A stretch of 64,000 bases of DNA from assembly GCF_016772475.1 (NCBI RefSeq), contig NZ_CP068595.1:1798001-1862000 (forward strand). The letters are read 5' to 3'. The notes under the pieces are model-generated. The model had not been told where the DNA came from. It saw nothing but the letters and a program-made list of their open reading frames with translations, and made no database searches. The DNA comes from Paenibacillus sonchi. GTDB lineage: Bacteria > Bacillota > Bacilli > Paenibacillales > Paenibacillaceae. A program made the position numbers and the translations under genes. Each line of letters opens with the position of its first letter. Position 1 is the stretch's first letter. This document shows positions 55,487-63,586 of the stretch, piece after piece.

Positions 55487-55515
55487 AATTTACTACATTC
55501 CGCTGTCTGCGTCAA
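55487..55515 (-). promoter_or_regulatory. Promoter of candidate RNA
   Basis: TTGACG and TAAATT on the minus strand with a spacer of exactly 17 bases, 38 bp after the rpsR terminator. Confidence 0.5.
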
Positions 55516-55552
55516 ATGTCTGATCTGCAAACTGCAGATTTTTTCTGAAAAG

Positions 55553-55582
55553 TAAAAAAGCAGCCGATTGATCGGCTGCTTC
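55553..55582 (-). terminator. Terminator of rpsF-ssb-rpsR
   Basis: AGCAGCCGAT and ATCGGCTGCT form a stem on the minus strand, followed by TTTTTTACTTTT. 10 bp after rpsR. Confidence 0.9.
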
Positions 55583-55592
55583 GTAAAACGTC

Positions 55593-55865
55593 CTATTCCG
55601 TTGTGTAAGGCAGCAGCGCGATTTGACGCGAGCGTTTTACAGCAATGGTCAGAGCGCGTTGGTATTTTGCACTTGTACCTGTTACACGACGCGGCAAGAT
55701 CTTTCCGCGTTCGCTGATGAACTTCTTCAGAAGCTCAGTGTCTTTGTAATCAATGTGAGTGATCTTGTTCACAGTGAAGTAGCACACTTTTTTGCGCTTG
55801 TTGCGTCCACCACGACGTGCCGGTCTTTTGTCGTTTTCTCCGCCTTCTCTTTGTTTGAAAGCCAT
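55593..55865 (-). CDS. rpsR: 30S ribosomal protein S18
   Basis: 90 residues. Basic extended N-terminus ([14 protein letters not shown]), then the core [27 protein letters not shown] block (shown in part: [10 protein letters not shown]) and [24 protein letters not shown] (shortened here to [11 protein letters not shown]), which contacts S6 and 16S rRNA. Follows ssb by 21 bp; the three genes are the standard rpsF-ssb-rpsR operon. Confidence 0.98.
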   Translation of the reverse strand: MAFKQREGGENDKRPARRGGRNKRKKVCYFTVNKITHIDYKDTELLKKFISERGKILPRRVTGTSAKYQRALTIAVKRSRQIALLPYTTE

Positions 55866-55886
55866 GTCAGTTCAGTCCTTTCCTAA

Positions 55887-56387
55887 TTAAAATGGCAAAT
55901 CATCGTCCGATATATCGATCGGTTTTCCATCGCCCGAAAAAGGATCTTGATTATTGTTGTTACGCGAGAAATTATTGTTATTTCCGCGTCCACTGTTACC
56001 GCCGCCACCATAAGATGGTTCTTCAGGTACATTCCCGCCACTTGGCGCATTGCCGCCTTCACGATTCTGCGAGGATTCCAGAAAACGGACATTATCGGCA
56101 ATAACTTCAGTAACGTATACACGTTTGCCTTCGTTATTCTCGTAATTCCGTACTTGGATGCGGCCTTCCACCGCTGTCAGACGTCCTTTGCGCAAGTAAT
56201 TGGCACAGGTCTCAGCCAGCTGTCTCCAGGTTACCACCGGGATGAAGTCCGCTTCGCGTTCACCGTTCTGGCCCGTAAAGTTGCGGTCTACGGCGAGCGT
56301 AAACTGCGTTACAGCAACACCAGCAGGAGTATAACGAAGTTCCGGGTCACGGGTCAACCGGCCGATCAGAATGATACGGTTCAACAA
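55887..56387 (-). CDS. ssb: Single-stranded DNA-binding protein
   Basis: 166 residues. N-terminal OB fold ([47 protein letters not shown]) at about 1-105, a Gly/Asn-rich flexible linker, and the acidic tip DISDDDLPF that binds partner proteins at the fork. Lies between rpsF and rpsR, as in nearly all Firmicutes. Cis-regulation by S6:S18 is common upstream of this operon, but no leader motif was evident. Confidence 0.98.
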   Translation of the reverse strand: MLNRIILIGRLTRDPELRYTPAGVAVTQFTLAVDRNFTGQNGEREADFIPVVTWRQLAETCANYLRKGRLTAVEGRIQVRNYENNEGKRVYVTEVIADNVRFLESSQNREGGNAPSGGNVPEEPSYGGGGNSGRGNNNNFSRNNNNQDPFSGDGKPIDISDDDLPF

Positions 56388-56434
56388 TTCTGTCCCCTCC
56401 TTATAAGCGATTCGCTACAAAGCTTGTTCAGATC

Positions 56435-56720
56435 TTAGGCAACGTCGTTCGTAATGAGATAACGAATGACTTCGTCGGAAATCTTCATGATACGTTCCAA
56501 TTCAGTAACTACTGCAGGTTCTGCAGTGAAGTTAACCAGAACATAAACGCCATCACGGAATTTCTTGATCTCATACGCAAGACGGCGTTTACCTTGCACT
56601 TCGTGCTTTCGTAATTTCTCCGCCGTTGGAGATGATGCCTTGGAATTTTTCGACTGCTGCTTGAACGGCTTCTTGTTCAATGTCAGGACGAATAATGTAC
56701 ATGACTTCATATTTGCGCAT
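56435..56720 (-). pseudogene. rpsF: 30S ribosomal protein S6, single-base frameshift
   Basis: The frame from ATG 56720 (AAGGAGG eight bases upstream) reads [20 protein letters not shown] ... ISNGGEIT (first part shortened) as expected for S6, then meets an extra C on the plus strand at 56606 and would stop soon after. Skipping that base gives [23 protein letters not shown] C-terminal half (shown in part: [12 protein letters not shown]) to the stop at 56435. The total of 286 bases is one more than a multiple of three. S6 is conserved and is bound by S18, so a sequencing error is the simplest reading; true loss is possible, since S6 can be dispensable. Confidence 0.9.
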
Positions 56721-56939
56721 AATTTTCACCTCCTTATGGTCTGCGGCCCCTGATCACGTCAGGAGCAAGGAACGAGCACAAACATAGACTCGCACCAAAG
56801 TAATATACCAAATTGTCCAGAAGAGTGCAAGTAGTATTTATGAAGAAGGCTTCACGGGCACTTTTTGGTTACATGAAGAGCGTGCCGCACGCACACAATA
56901 ACACAGCAATACTCACTTTTGTTAAGGAGGAATGGTTCA

Positions 56940-57137
56940 ATGGGCGAGCAAACCGAATACGAAAAAGGCGACAAAGCCCCTAATCCGGGCATCTATACGG
57001 AGGTAGGCGAAGCACGCAGCTTTCACACCCAAATTCAGAACCCCAAACGAATTGAAATGAAGAAGGGTGATACCTTTCCCGAAACCACTAACAAAAACCG
57101 CAAGTGGAAAAAAGCTGAAAAGGCGCGGGTTCATTAA
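56940..57137 (+). CDS. YjzC family small protein
   Basis: 65 residues, hydrophilic and charged. It starts MGEQTEYEKGDKAPNPG, continues with YTEVGEARSFHTQIQNPKRIE-type conserved core (shown in part: EVGEARSFHTQI) and KKGDTFPETTNKNRKW. I recognise the YjzC family of Bacillales. Function unknown. ATG 56940 with AAGGAGG nine bases upstream; the longer frame from 56919 is not supported. Plus-strand gene between minus-strand operons. Confidence 0.88.
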   Translation: MGEQTEYEKGDKAPNPGIYTEVGEARSFHTQIQNPKRIEMKKGDTFPETTNKNRKWKKAEKARVH

Positions 57138-57508
57138 TTTTTTTCGCTGCATGTATAAAAAAAGCACCATGGCACATACTATTCCCAGGCAGTACAAAAG
57201 AGAGGTGTGGTTCCGTTGGACGTCGTAGACGAACACAATCACAAGGATTCTGAATCAGCATCTATTGTAAGTCGGGGAGAGTAAAGGCTGCCCCTTAAAA
57301 AAGGGTTAAGCCTGGCAAAACCTGCATCACTTTAGCGGCTATAGACAGATAAAATCCGAACATCATTGATGTACTGCCTCTCAAGGGGGACCCGAAAAGG
57401 TCCCTCTTTTGTTTTTTTTAAATTTGACATTGTATAATTTTCTAGACAATAAAAAAATCCTCCGTTATTTCAACGAAGGATCCATAAGTGAATGTATGTA
57501 GAACTGAA
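57138..57508 (+). other. Intergenic stretch with small frame and terminator
   Basis: Holds a possible 22-codon frame (TTG 57216, stop 57284) behind AGAGGTG, without known homologue, and a hairpin AGGGGGACC-CGAAAA-GGTCCCTCT with T-run at 57384-57417 that can end a plus-strand RNA. A GGGG-to-CCCC stem lies near 57275-57297. No riboswitch class recognised. Confidence 0.4.
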
Positions 57509-57599
57509 TGGCGGAGAGGGTGGGATTCGAACCCACGCACGCTGTGACACGCCTAACTGATTTCGAGTCAGCCCCCTTGGGCCTCTTGGGTACCTCTCC
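57509..57599 (-). tRNA. tRNA-Ser(CGA)
   Basis: 91 bases on the minus strand with encoded CCA. Acceptor GGAGAGG pairs with CCTCTCC, discriminator G. Anticodon loop CTCGAAA gives anticodon CGA (reads UCG). A long variable arm and GGTTCGAATCC T-loop complete the class II serine tRNA. Confidence 0.96.
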
Positions 57600-57646
57600 G
57601 CAGCAAGATTTATTGTACCATGCCAGTTTTACTTTTGCAAGTTTAA

Positions 57647-57856
57647 TTATTCGTGGTTTTCACCCTCGGCGGAACGCAGCACTTTTTTCATATTTTTCTC
57701 GAACTTAGCCCGGGGAATGAGCACACTGTGATGACAGCCGGTACATTTAATCCGGATATCCATCCCCATCCGGATGATCTCCATTTCATTAGTGCCGCAA
57801 GGATGCGGCTTTTTCATGAGAACAATATCGCCAAGCCCAAAAATCTTCCGTTCCAT
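57647..57856 (-). CDS. DUF951 domain-containing protein
   Basis: 69 residues: begins MERKIFGLGDIVLMKKPHPCG, then a GxDIRIKCTGCHHSVLIPR segment with CxxC and PHPCG cysteine. This matches DUF951, a small beta-rich, probably zinc-binding family of Firmicutes. Function unknown. It overlaps the MscS stop codon by one base and so is co-translated with it. This MscS-DUF951 arrangement recurs near the origin in Bacillales. Confidence 0.9.
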   Translation of the reverse strand: MERKIFGLGDIVLMKKPHPCGTNEMEIIRMGMDIRIKCTGCHHSVLIPRAKFEKNMKKVLRSAEGENHE

Positions 57857-58884
57857 TACTTCTCCCCCTTTTCACCCTCATGCGTGGCGGCAACCTGTCT
57901 GTCAGGTCTGACCCCCGATGATTCGCGCCCGCTCTGCGGCGCCTCCAAGGCCTCCATTTCCCTCGCAGCCCTTTCAGCCTGTTCCGCTTGTTCACGCGCC
58001 TCCTGCTCAGCCTTAGCCGCCTCCAGCGCCGTCTGTTTCTCCAATGCCCGCTTGATATCGCTCTGAATTTGCCGCTCTGCTGCATCCCTGGCATTCGGAA
58101 GACAATTGGCCGCTACACGAATCACATATTCCGAGGTGCTCATCGACTGAATCCCCAGAATATTCGGATAGGCTATGACATTTGAGTTCCGCTCTTCTAT
58201 CCCCTTTAGCGCTTCTCCGATCAGAGCGAGCGTAGCCTCCAGCCCCCGTTCGATCTTTACGGGAACATCTACAACTGCGAGCGCATTGGCCAGCGAATAA
58301 TTTGTTACGTTGATAATGGTGCCATTGGGGATAATATGCACCTCACCGGTGCTGCTGAGCAGCCTCGTCGTTCTGAGGCCAATCATTTCTACCGTCCCTT
58401 TGTAGGTCCCGGTCTGAATCACATCGCCAACTGCGAACTGATCCTCAAAGATAATAAAAAAGCCTGTAATGACATCTTTGACCAAACTCTGCGCGCCAAA
58501 CCCGATGGCAAGTCCGACGACACCGGCTCCGGCTAATAATGGTCCCAAATCGAAATGGAACTCAGAAAGAACCAGCATGATCATTACAAAATTGCAAATG
58601 AACGTAACCACATTTTTCAGCAGCCCGCCAACGGTTGAGAATCTGCGGCTATCTCCCAATAGTCTTCCGCGGCTCTCCTTTTCCATTGAACGGTCAATCA
58701 CCTTGTATACGACTTTTATAATGATCCGGGTCAAAATAAAGATTAAAAGAATACGCAGTCCTGCAAATAGTACATCCGCCCACATTTCAGCATCTGTTAC
58801 CCAGTTCCATACCCTATCCTTGAACCGCACCGCTTCTTTTACCGCATCACCGGCAGTCAATGTCTCAAGCATCCACCTATTCAT
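57856..58884 (-). CDS. MscS family mechanosensitive ion channel
   Basis: 342 residues. Three or more membrane segments (about 25-50, 85-105, 110-130), pore helix region with GLAIGFGAQSLVKDVITGF near residue 132 (Gly/Ala-rich TM3 and the conserved FxxxF region), then the cytoplasmic vestibule domain (DQFAVGDVIQTGTYKGTVEMI, TRLLSSTGEVHIIPNG). A charged coiled-coil and Glu/Ala-rich tail extend beyond the usual end at about 285. Releases solutes under hypo-osmotic stress. Overlaps DUF3343 by 8 bp. Confidence 0.95.
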   Translation of the reverse strand: MNRWMLETLTAGDAVKEAVRFKDRVWNWVTDAEMWADVLFAGLRILLIFILTRIIIKVVYKVIDRSMEKESRGRLLGDSRRFSTVGGLLKNVVTFICNFVMIMLVLSEFHFDLGPLLAGAGVVGLAIGFGAQSLVKDVITGFFIIFEDQFAVGDVIQTGTYKGTVEMIGLRTTRLLSSTGEVHIIPNGTIINVTNYSLANALAVVDVPVKIERGLEATLALIGEALKGIEERNSNVIAYPNILGIQSMSTSEYVIRVAANCLPNARDAAERQIQSDIKRALEKQTALEAAKAEQEAREQAEQAERAAREMEALEAPQSGRESSGVRPDRQVAATHEGEKGEK

Positions 58885-59149
58885 CTAACCCCTCCTTTTC
58901 CCCAATTAATGCGTACCCGCCTTCTTCCACCTCTCTAAATATTCCGCGGATTTCAACATGCTGCTCTGCTACAATCTTCCGGACCTCTCCCAGGGCTCCG
59001 CGAAAGAATTGGATCGACATTGCACACCCTGCCGTAATCTCCTTCGGAGTAGGAAAAATATCAATTTCGATCTCTGCATATTCAAGCAGCATCTCTGCGC
59101 GCAGCGCCTGCTGGGTCGAGTCAAAAGCAATCAGGAGTTCCTCATCCAT
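58877..59149 (-). CDS. DUF3343 domain-containing protein
   Basis: 90 residues from ATG 59149 (AGAAGGAG about nine bases upstream; a longer frame to 59215 is unsupported). LLIAFDSTQQALRAEMLLEYAEIEID-type opening (shown in part), then FPTPKEITAGCAMSIQF, the DUF3343 signature of a small soluble protein of unknown role. A Cys in the TAGC motif is conserved in the family. Overlaps the MscS gene by 8 bp and so is in the same operon. Confidence 0.9.
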   Translation of the reverse strand: MDEELLIAFDSTQQALRAEMLLEYAEIEIDIFPTPKEITAGCAMSIQFFRGALGEVRKIVAEQHVEIRGIFREVEEGGYALIGEKEGLDE

Positions 59150-59314
59150 ATGCAAGTCTCCTTCTGGGTTTATCGTCCTATCTCTTTTCCGCGAAGTATA
59201 AAAAACATTTTTCATCCATATACTAGGAACATTAGCAGGCTATCAAGCTGATAGGTCAATTGCTAACCTTGCTGGTATTTTTACATCTGCTCCGCCTAGA
59301 AAGGAAGATCATAT

Positions 59315-59923
59315 ATGAATTCTTCTTCGAAAGCTGTCCCTTTGCCGGAACCGTCTTGCTTAAAAATATCACATGCTGATCCCAATATCTATTCCGCCAT
59401 TACGCACCGGCTGCTGTTTCATTTTTCCCGCACCAATGCGGACACACCCATCATTATCGTCTGTGTGGGGACAGACCGTTCAACAGGCGATTCGCTCGGG
59501 CCCCTTGTCGGGACTGCACTGGCCCGCTTCCACAGCCCCCTATTTCATTTATACGGGACATTAGACGAGCCTGTGCACGCTGTGAATTTAGAAGAAACCC
59601 TTACCCTTATTCACGAAAAACACAATAATCCATTCATCATCGGCATCGATGCCTGCCTGGGCCATTCCGCCAGTGTCGGCTGCATTCAGGTAGTTGATGG
59701 TCCGCTGAGGCCCGGAGCCGGGGTGAATAAGCAGCTTCCCCCTGTCGGAGATATTCATCTCACCGGAATTGTAAATGTCGGCGGGTTTATGGAGTACTTC
59801 GTCCTGCAGAATACAAGGTTAAGTCTGGTCATGCGATTGTCGGATATCATTGCTTCCAGTCTCTATTCCGCCTTGAAACAATGGAATCTCCATGCTAGTT
59901 CTGCTGCGACGCGAGAGCGATAA
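59315..59923 (+). CDS. yyaC: YyaC family spore protein
   Basis: 202 residues. The YyaC family is related to germination-protease (Gpr)-type hydrolases and is sporulation-associated. Core: IIVCVGTDRSTGDSLGPLVG near residue 49 (GTDRSTGDSLGP is the family mark), PFIIGIDACLGHSASVGC near residue 108, and PVGDIHLTGIVNVGGFMEY near 148. ATG 59315 with AAAGGAAG upstream. It is a plus-strand gene convergent with DUF4446; the two overlap by 29 bp. Proteolytic activity is inferred only. Confidence 0.93.
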   Translation: MNSSSKAVPLPEPSCLKISHADPNIYSAITHRLLFHFSRTNADTPIIIVCVGTDRSTGDSLGPLVGTALARFHSPLFHLYGTLDEPVHAVNLEETLTLIHEKHNNPFIIGIDACLGHSASVGCIQVVDGPLRPGAGVNKQLPPVGDIHLTGIVNVGGFMEYFVLQNTRLSLVMRLSDIIASSLYSALKQWNLHASSAATRER

Positions 59924-60395
59924 CTTCTTTTTCCTCAGGTGACAGCGGGTACTGCGATTCCCCGCCCTCCAGCGGTTTAGAGTAGATATACGAATTTTCG
60001 CGGTTATGCAGACTGGTCAAGACTACACCGCTGCGGTTGTCGTCAATGATAGCAAGCGAGAAGCTCAGGTCATTCCCCCGCTCTCCAAAAGCATTGTACC
60101 GTTTCAACGCAACCTTTGACTTCATGCCGCGGAGTTTGACCTGTGCTGCCTCGATTATTGTTTTTTGCTCGCGTTGAACTTCTTCCAGCATATCCCCCTG
60201 ATTTTTGAGATCGATCAATAAACTCTCCAGATCTTCAATTCCATTGCCGTTCATCATAGCTTCATATTTCCGCCGCATTTTGCGGATCTTCGCTCCCTGT
60301 ATCATCAATACAATTGCCAGCACGACGATGATCAGCGCAAAACCCATGATAAACATTGACAGCTGCTCACTAATAATTTCATTTAACTCCGACAT
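59895..60395 (-). CDS. DUF4446 family protein
   Basis: 166 residues. One N-terminal membrane segment (MFIMGFALIIVVLAIVLMIQG), then a coiled-coil (RRKYEAMMNGNGIEDLESLLIDLKNQ... KTIIEAAQVKLRGM) and a C-terminal beta-rich domain with LKRYNAFGERGNDLSFSLAI-type pattern (shown in part: FSLAIIDDNRSGVVLTSL). DUF4446 is a family of Bacillota found near parB. Function unknown. Convergent with yyaC. Confidence 0.9.
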   Translation of the reverse strand: MSELNEIISEQLSMFIMGFALIIVVLAIVLMIQGAKIRKMRRKYEAMMNGNGIEDLESLLIDLKNQGDMLEEVQREQKTIIEAAQVKLRGMKSKVALKRYNAFGERGNDLSFSLAIIDDNRSGVVLTSLHNRENSYIYSKPLEGGESQYPLSPEEKEVIALASQQN

Positions 60396-60517
60396 GGTTG
60401 AACCATCCTTCTGTATAGATATAAGAACCCACCTGTTTGACGCACTATATCATCCATCTTCTATTTGATAAAGCTTTGCTTTTCTTAACAAAGGACAGTC
60501 CAGTTTTCCACTGCATC

Positions 60518-61681
60518 TCATCTTACACTTGTGCGGCCGTACATTTCCAGCATGGCAGCTACCATCCGGTCAACATCCTCTTCTGTCGAAGTAACGCCCA
60601 CACTTGCTCTCACGGCTCCACTTTCTAATGTATATGCGGCTTTATGGGCTAGCGGAGTACAATGCATGCCTGCCCGCACCGCAATATTATATTTACGGTC
60701 CAGACGGTGGGCGATATCAGCCGAATCCTGCCCCTCAACCACGAAGGATACGATCCCGCTCCGCTCTGAACCCATTTTAGGCCCAAGCAGCCGGATTCCA
60801 GGAATAACGGACAGTCCTTCCATCAATTTCTGAGTTAACTCCCACTCTTGGCGGTGAATATTTTCCGGTCCGAGCGACATTATTTTGGTCACACCCGCCA
60901 GCAGTCCCGCTATGCCCACCCCGTTTTGGGTCCCAGCCTCATAACGGTCAGGACGGACAGTGGGCTGTCCGCTATTTTCCGACTGGCTCCCGGTTCCTCC
61001 CTGCATCAGCGGGGTTAAATCCAGATCAGGCGCGATGTACAGTCCTCCTGTCCCCTGCGGGCCCAGCAGACCTTTATGCCCAGGAAAAGCAAGCAAATCT
61101 ATATTCATTTTTTTCACATCAATGGTTAAAGAACCGGCGCTTTGAGCTGCGTCCACCAGAAACAAGGCACCCTTAGCTTGGGCAATATCACCGATCTCCC
61201 CAATTGGCAGAATACTCCCCAGCAGATTTGAGCTATGATTGCATATCATCATTTTGGTGTTAGCTCTAAAGGTCCTCTGCAGTTCAAGCAAGTCCACCTG
61301 TCCTTCAGGGTCCACCTGCACATAATCAATAGAAATGCCCAACGTCTGGCGTAAAAATTCTAAAGGCCTGCGCACGGAGTTATGTTCCGTCATTGTAGTA
61401 ATAACGTGATCCCCTGGTTGAAGTGTACCCTGTATAGCCATATTTAGCCCCATTGTGGTGTTTTGGGTAAAGGCAATATCCTGGGCATTGGAGACAGAAA
61501 AAAGTTCAGCGAGTTTATTCCGCGCTCTCACCATCACCCGTCCTGCCCCAATCGCCAGCGAATGATTTCCACGTCCGGCATTTGCACCGGAGTTTTGCAA
61601 CGCATCCATCATGGCCGCGGCAACTTCAGGCGGTTTCGGCCATGATGTTGCCGCATGATCTAAATAAACGAGCTCCTCCAT
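60518..61681 (-). CDS. Cysteine desulfurase-like class V aminotransferase
   Basis: PLP-dependent enzyme, 387 residues. YLDHAATSWPKP at the start, HNSVRRPLEFL (substrate region), LFLVDAAQSAG (Asp contacts PLP) near residue 177, FPGHKGLLGPQGTGG with the PLP Lys near residue 205, and Arg in VRAGMHCTPLAHKA near 346, where the Cys of the CTPLA loop corresponds to the active-site Cys of SufS-like enzymes. Probably a cysteine desulfurase or selenocysteine lyase-type enzyme. Not in a suf/isc cluster, so its role is open. Stands just behind the parB terminator. Confidence 0.9.
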   Translation of the reverse strand: MEELVYLDHAATSWPKPPEVAAAMMDALQNSGANAGRGNHSLAIGAGRVMVRARNKLAELFSVSNAQDIAFTQNTTMGLNMAIQGTLQPGDHVITTMTEHNSVRRPLEFLRQTLGISIDYVQVDPEGQVDLLELQRTFRANTKMMICNHSSNLLGSILPIGEIGDIAQAKGALFLVDAAQSAGSLTIDVKKMNIDLLAFPGHKGLLGPQGTGGLYIAPDLDLTPLMQGGTGSQSENSGQPTVRPDRYEAGTQNGVGIAGLLAGVTKIMSLGPENIHRQEWELTQKLMEGLSVIPGIRLLGPKMGSERSGIVSFVVEGQDSADIAHRLDRKYNIAVRAGMHCTPLAHKAAYTLESGAVRASVGVTSTEEDVDRMVAAMLEMYGRTSVR

Positions 61682-61704
61682 CTCCTCACCCTTACCTTAT
61701 AATT

Positions 61705-61758
61705 TTAAAAAAACATATCCCTCCATATCCGTTTTAAGGGATATCTCAGGATATGTTT
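61705..61758 (-). terminator. Terminator of parA-parB
   Basis: AAACATATCC (61711-61720) pairs with GGATATGTTT (61749-61758); the loop holds a second stem, GATATCCC / GGGATATC-like. TTTT follows on the minus strand. Confidence 0.75.
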
Positions 61759-61778
61759 TTCAGACAAAGATATCCATA

Positions 61779-62621
61779 TCAATTACCCAATAACTCCAAC
61801 AGCCTTTCCAGGTCTTGGGCACTGTAATAGTTCAATTCAATTTTCCCTTTTTCCTTGCCCTGTTTTATTTTCACTGTCGTCTTAAATCTCTCGCGCAATT
61901 GTTCTTCCACATTATCAATGTATGGATCGCGTTTCACAACTTTCGCTTTAATCGCTCCGGCCGGTTTGCGGTCAAGGTTCTTCACAACCTCTTCCAGCTC
62001 TCTAACACTCCATTGTTGTTCCACGCATTGCTCTGCCAGTTGTTTAACCGTTTCAGGATCTTTCAGTGCTACAATTGCTCTAGCATGCCCCATAGAAATT
62101 GTTCCACGTGAAACATATTCCTTCACTTCTTCTGGTAAGGACAGCAGACGTAAAAAGTTAGCAATATGCGATCTGGATTTTCCCACCTTTAGTGAAAGCT
62201 CTTCCTGGGTAAGCGCAAATTGATCCATCAGCCCTTGATAAGCTACTGCAATTTCCATCGCATTAAGATTTTCACGCTGCAGGTTCTCAATAAGTGCGAT
62301 TTCCATAACCTGCTGATCGCTGAGACTTCGTACAACAGCAGGAATTGTTGCTTTTCCACAATACTGCGATGCCCTGAATCTGCGTTCACCGGCGATAATT
62401 TCATAACCCTTTAGAACACTCCGGACGATGATCGGCTGGATCACCCCATGTTGTCTTATCGATTCAGCCAACTCTTGGATCGCGTCCTCATTGAAATCCT
62501 TGCGCGGTTGATAGGGGTTCGCCCGCAACTGTCCTAAAGGTATCTCCACAACCTTATCATCTTCGTTGATTGACAAGGATGGTATTAATGCATCTAGACC
62601 TTTCCCTAAACGCTTACTCAT
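61779..62621 (-). CDS. parB: Chromosome-partitioning protein ParB (Spo0J)
   Basis: 280 residues. CTPase domain with ERRFRASQ and NPYQPRKDF near residues 35-85, helix-turn-helix KVGKSRSHIANFLRLLSLP near residue 145 for parS binding, and a C-terminal dimerisation domain (LNYYSAQDLERLLELL). Loads on parS as a clamp and helps condensin loading. ATG start overlaps parA by 8 bp. Contains a parS site in its own coding sequence, as in B. subtilis. Confidence 0.97.
   Translation of the reverse strand: MSKRLGKGLDALIPSLSINEDDKVVEIPLGQLRANPYQPRKDFNEDAIQELAESIRQHGVIQPIIVRSVLKGYEIIAGERRFRASQYCGKATIPAVVRSLSDQQVMEIALIENLQRENLNAMEIAVAYQGLMDQFALTQEELSLKVGKSRSHIANFLRLLSLPEEVKEYVSRGTISMGHARAIVALKDPETVKQLAEQCVEQQWSVRELEEVVKNLDRKPAGAIKAKVVKRDPYIDNVEEQLRERFKTTVKIKQGKEKGKIELNYYSAQDLERLLELLGN
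62100..62115. promoter_or_regulatory. parS site inside parB
   Basis: TGTTCCACGTGAAACA differs from the consensus TGTTTCACGTGAAACA at one base. Position inside spo0J/parB is conserved in Bacillales. Confidence 0.9.
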
Positions 62622-63375
62622 AAGAGATCACTTCCTTTGCCAACTCTAGGTACACTTCCGCTCCTTTGGAGCGATTGTCATACGTAATTATCGATTGTCC
62701 ATGTGATGGAGCTTCACTTAATCTCACATTACGAGGAATAATCGTTCTATAGACCTTCTCCTGAAAATACTTTTTCACTTCTTCGATAACTTGAATCCCC
62801 AGATTCGTTCTGGCATCCAGCATCGTCAATAGAACTCCCTCTATCTTCAGATGAGGATTGAGATTCTTCTGAACCAGACGCACAGTATTCAATAGTTGAC
62901 TTAGACCCTCCAGAGCGTAATACTCACATTGAATTGGAATAATTACGGAATCTGCGGCTGTAAGTGAATTAATGGTAAGAATGCCCAATGAAGGTGGACA
63001 ATCGATAATAATATAATCATAATTCGACTTGACCGCATTCAATGCTTTCTTTAGCTTCAGCTCTCTGGAAATGGTGGACACCAATTCAATCTCTGCACCT
63101 GCCAATTGAATCGTTGCCGGAATAATATGAAGTCCTTCGATTTGGGTCTCCAAAATCGTTTCCTGTGGATTTGCTTCATTAATAAGAATATCATAAATGC
63201 AATTTGCTACATCCGCTTTGTTGATGCCAACGCCGCTAGTAGTGTTTCCTTGTGGATCGATATCAACCAGAAGCACTCTTTTTCCTAAGGTAGCCATTCC
63301 GGCACCCAGGTTGACAGAGGTCGTTGTTTTACCGACACCACCTTTTTGATTTGCTATGGCAATAATCTTGGACAC
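62614..63375 (-). CDS. parA: Chromosome-partitioning ATPase ParA (Soj)
   Basis: Walker-type ATPase, 253 residues from GTG 63375 (GAGGTG seven bases upstream; another GTG at 63384 falls inside that site). Deviant Walker A NQKGGVGKTTTSVNLG near residue 10, DIDPQGN near 39, and IIIDCPPSLG near 120. Works with ParB on segregation and controls DnaA in B. subtilis. First gene of parA-parB; noc lies upstream on the same strand. Confidence 0.97.
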   Translation of the reverse strand: MSKIIAIANQKGGVGKTTTSVNLGAGMATLGKRVLLVDIDPQGNTTSGVGINKADVANCIYDILINEANPQETILETQIEGLHIIPATIQLAGAEIELVSTISRELKLKKALNAVKSNYDYIIIDCPPSLGILTINSLTAADSVIIPIQCEYYALEGLSQLLNTVRLVQKNLNPHLKIEGVLLTMLDARTNLGIQVIEEVKKYFQEKVYRTIIPRNVRLSEAPSHGQSIITYDNRSKGAEVYLELAKEVISYE

Positions 63376-63541
63376 TAATTTCACCTCGAATTGTTAGAAA
63401 GAATCATCTTGTAGGTCATGAGTTGTAACGGCGCAATCGCCTGTTGAATTGTGGCATCAATTTACGAGAAATATAGGCAAATTTACAGGGTTAGCTTCAT
63501 GTTTGATCTTTTGGCAAGAGGCGCCGGTTCAGGTCACAGAA

Positions 63542-63570
63542 AAGGCGGCCAATCACCTCAGGGCCGCCTT
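63542..63570 (-). terminator. Terminator after noc
   Basis: AAGGCGGCC (63542-63550) and GGCCGCCTT (63562-63570) form a perfect stem; TTTTC follows on the minus strand. 17 bp after the noc stop. Confidence 0.85.
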
Positions 63571-63586
63571 CAGCTTTTTAAACCAT

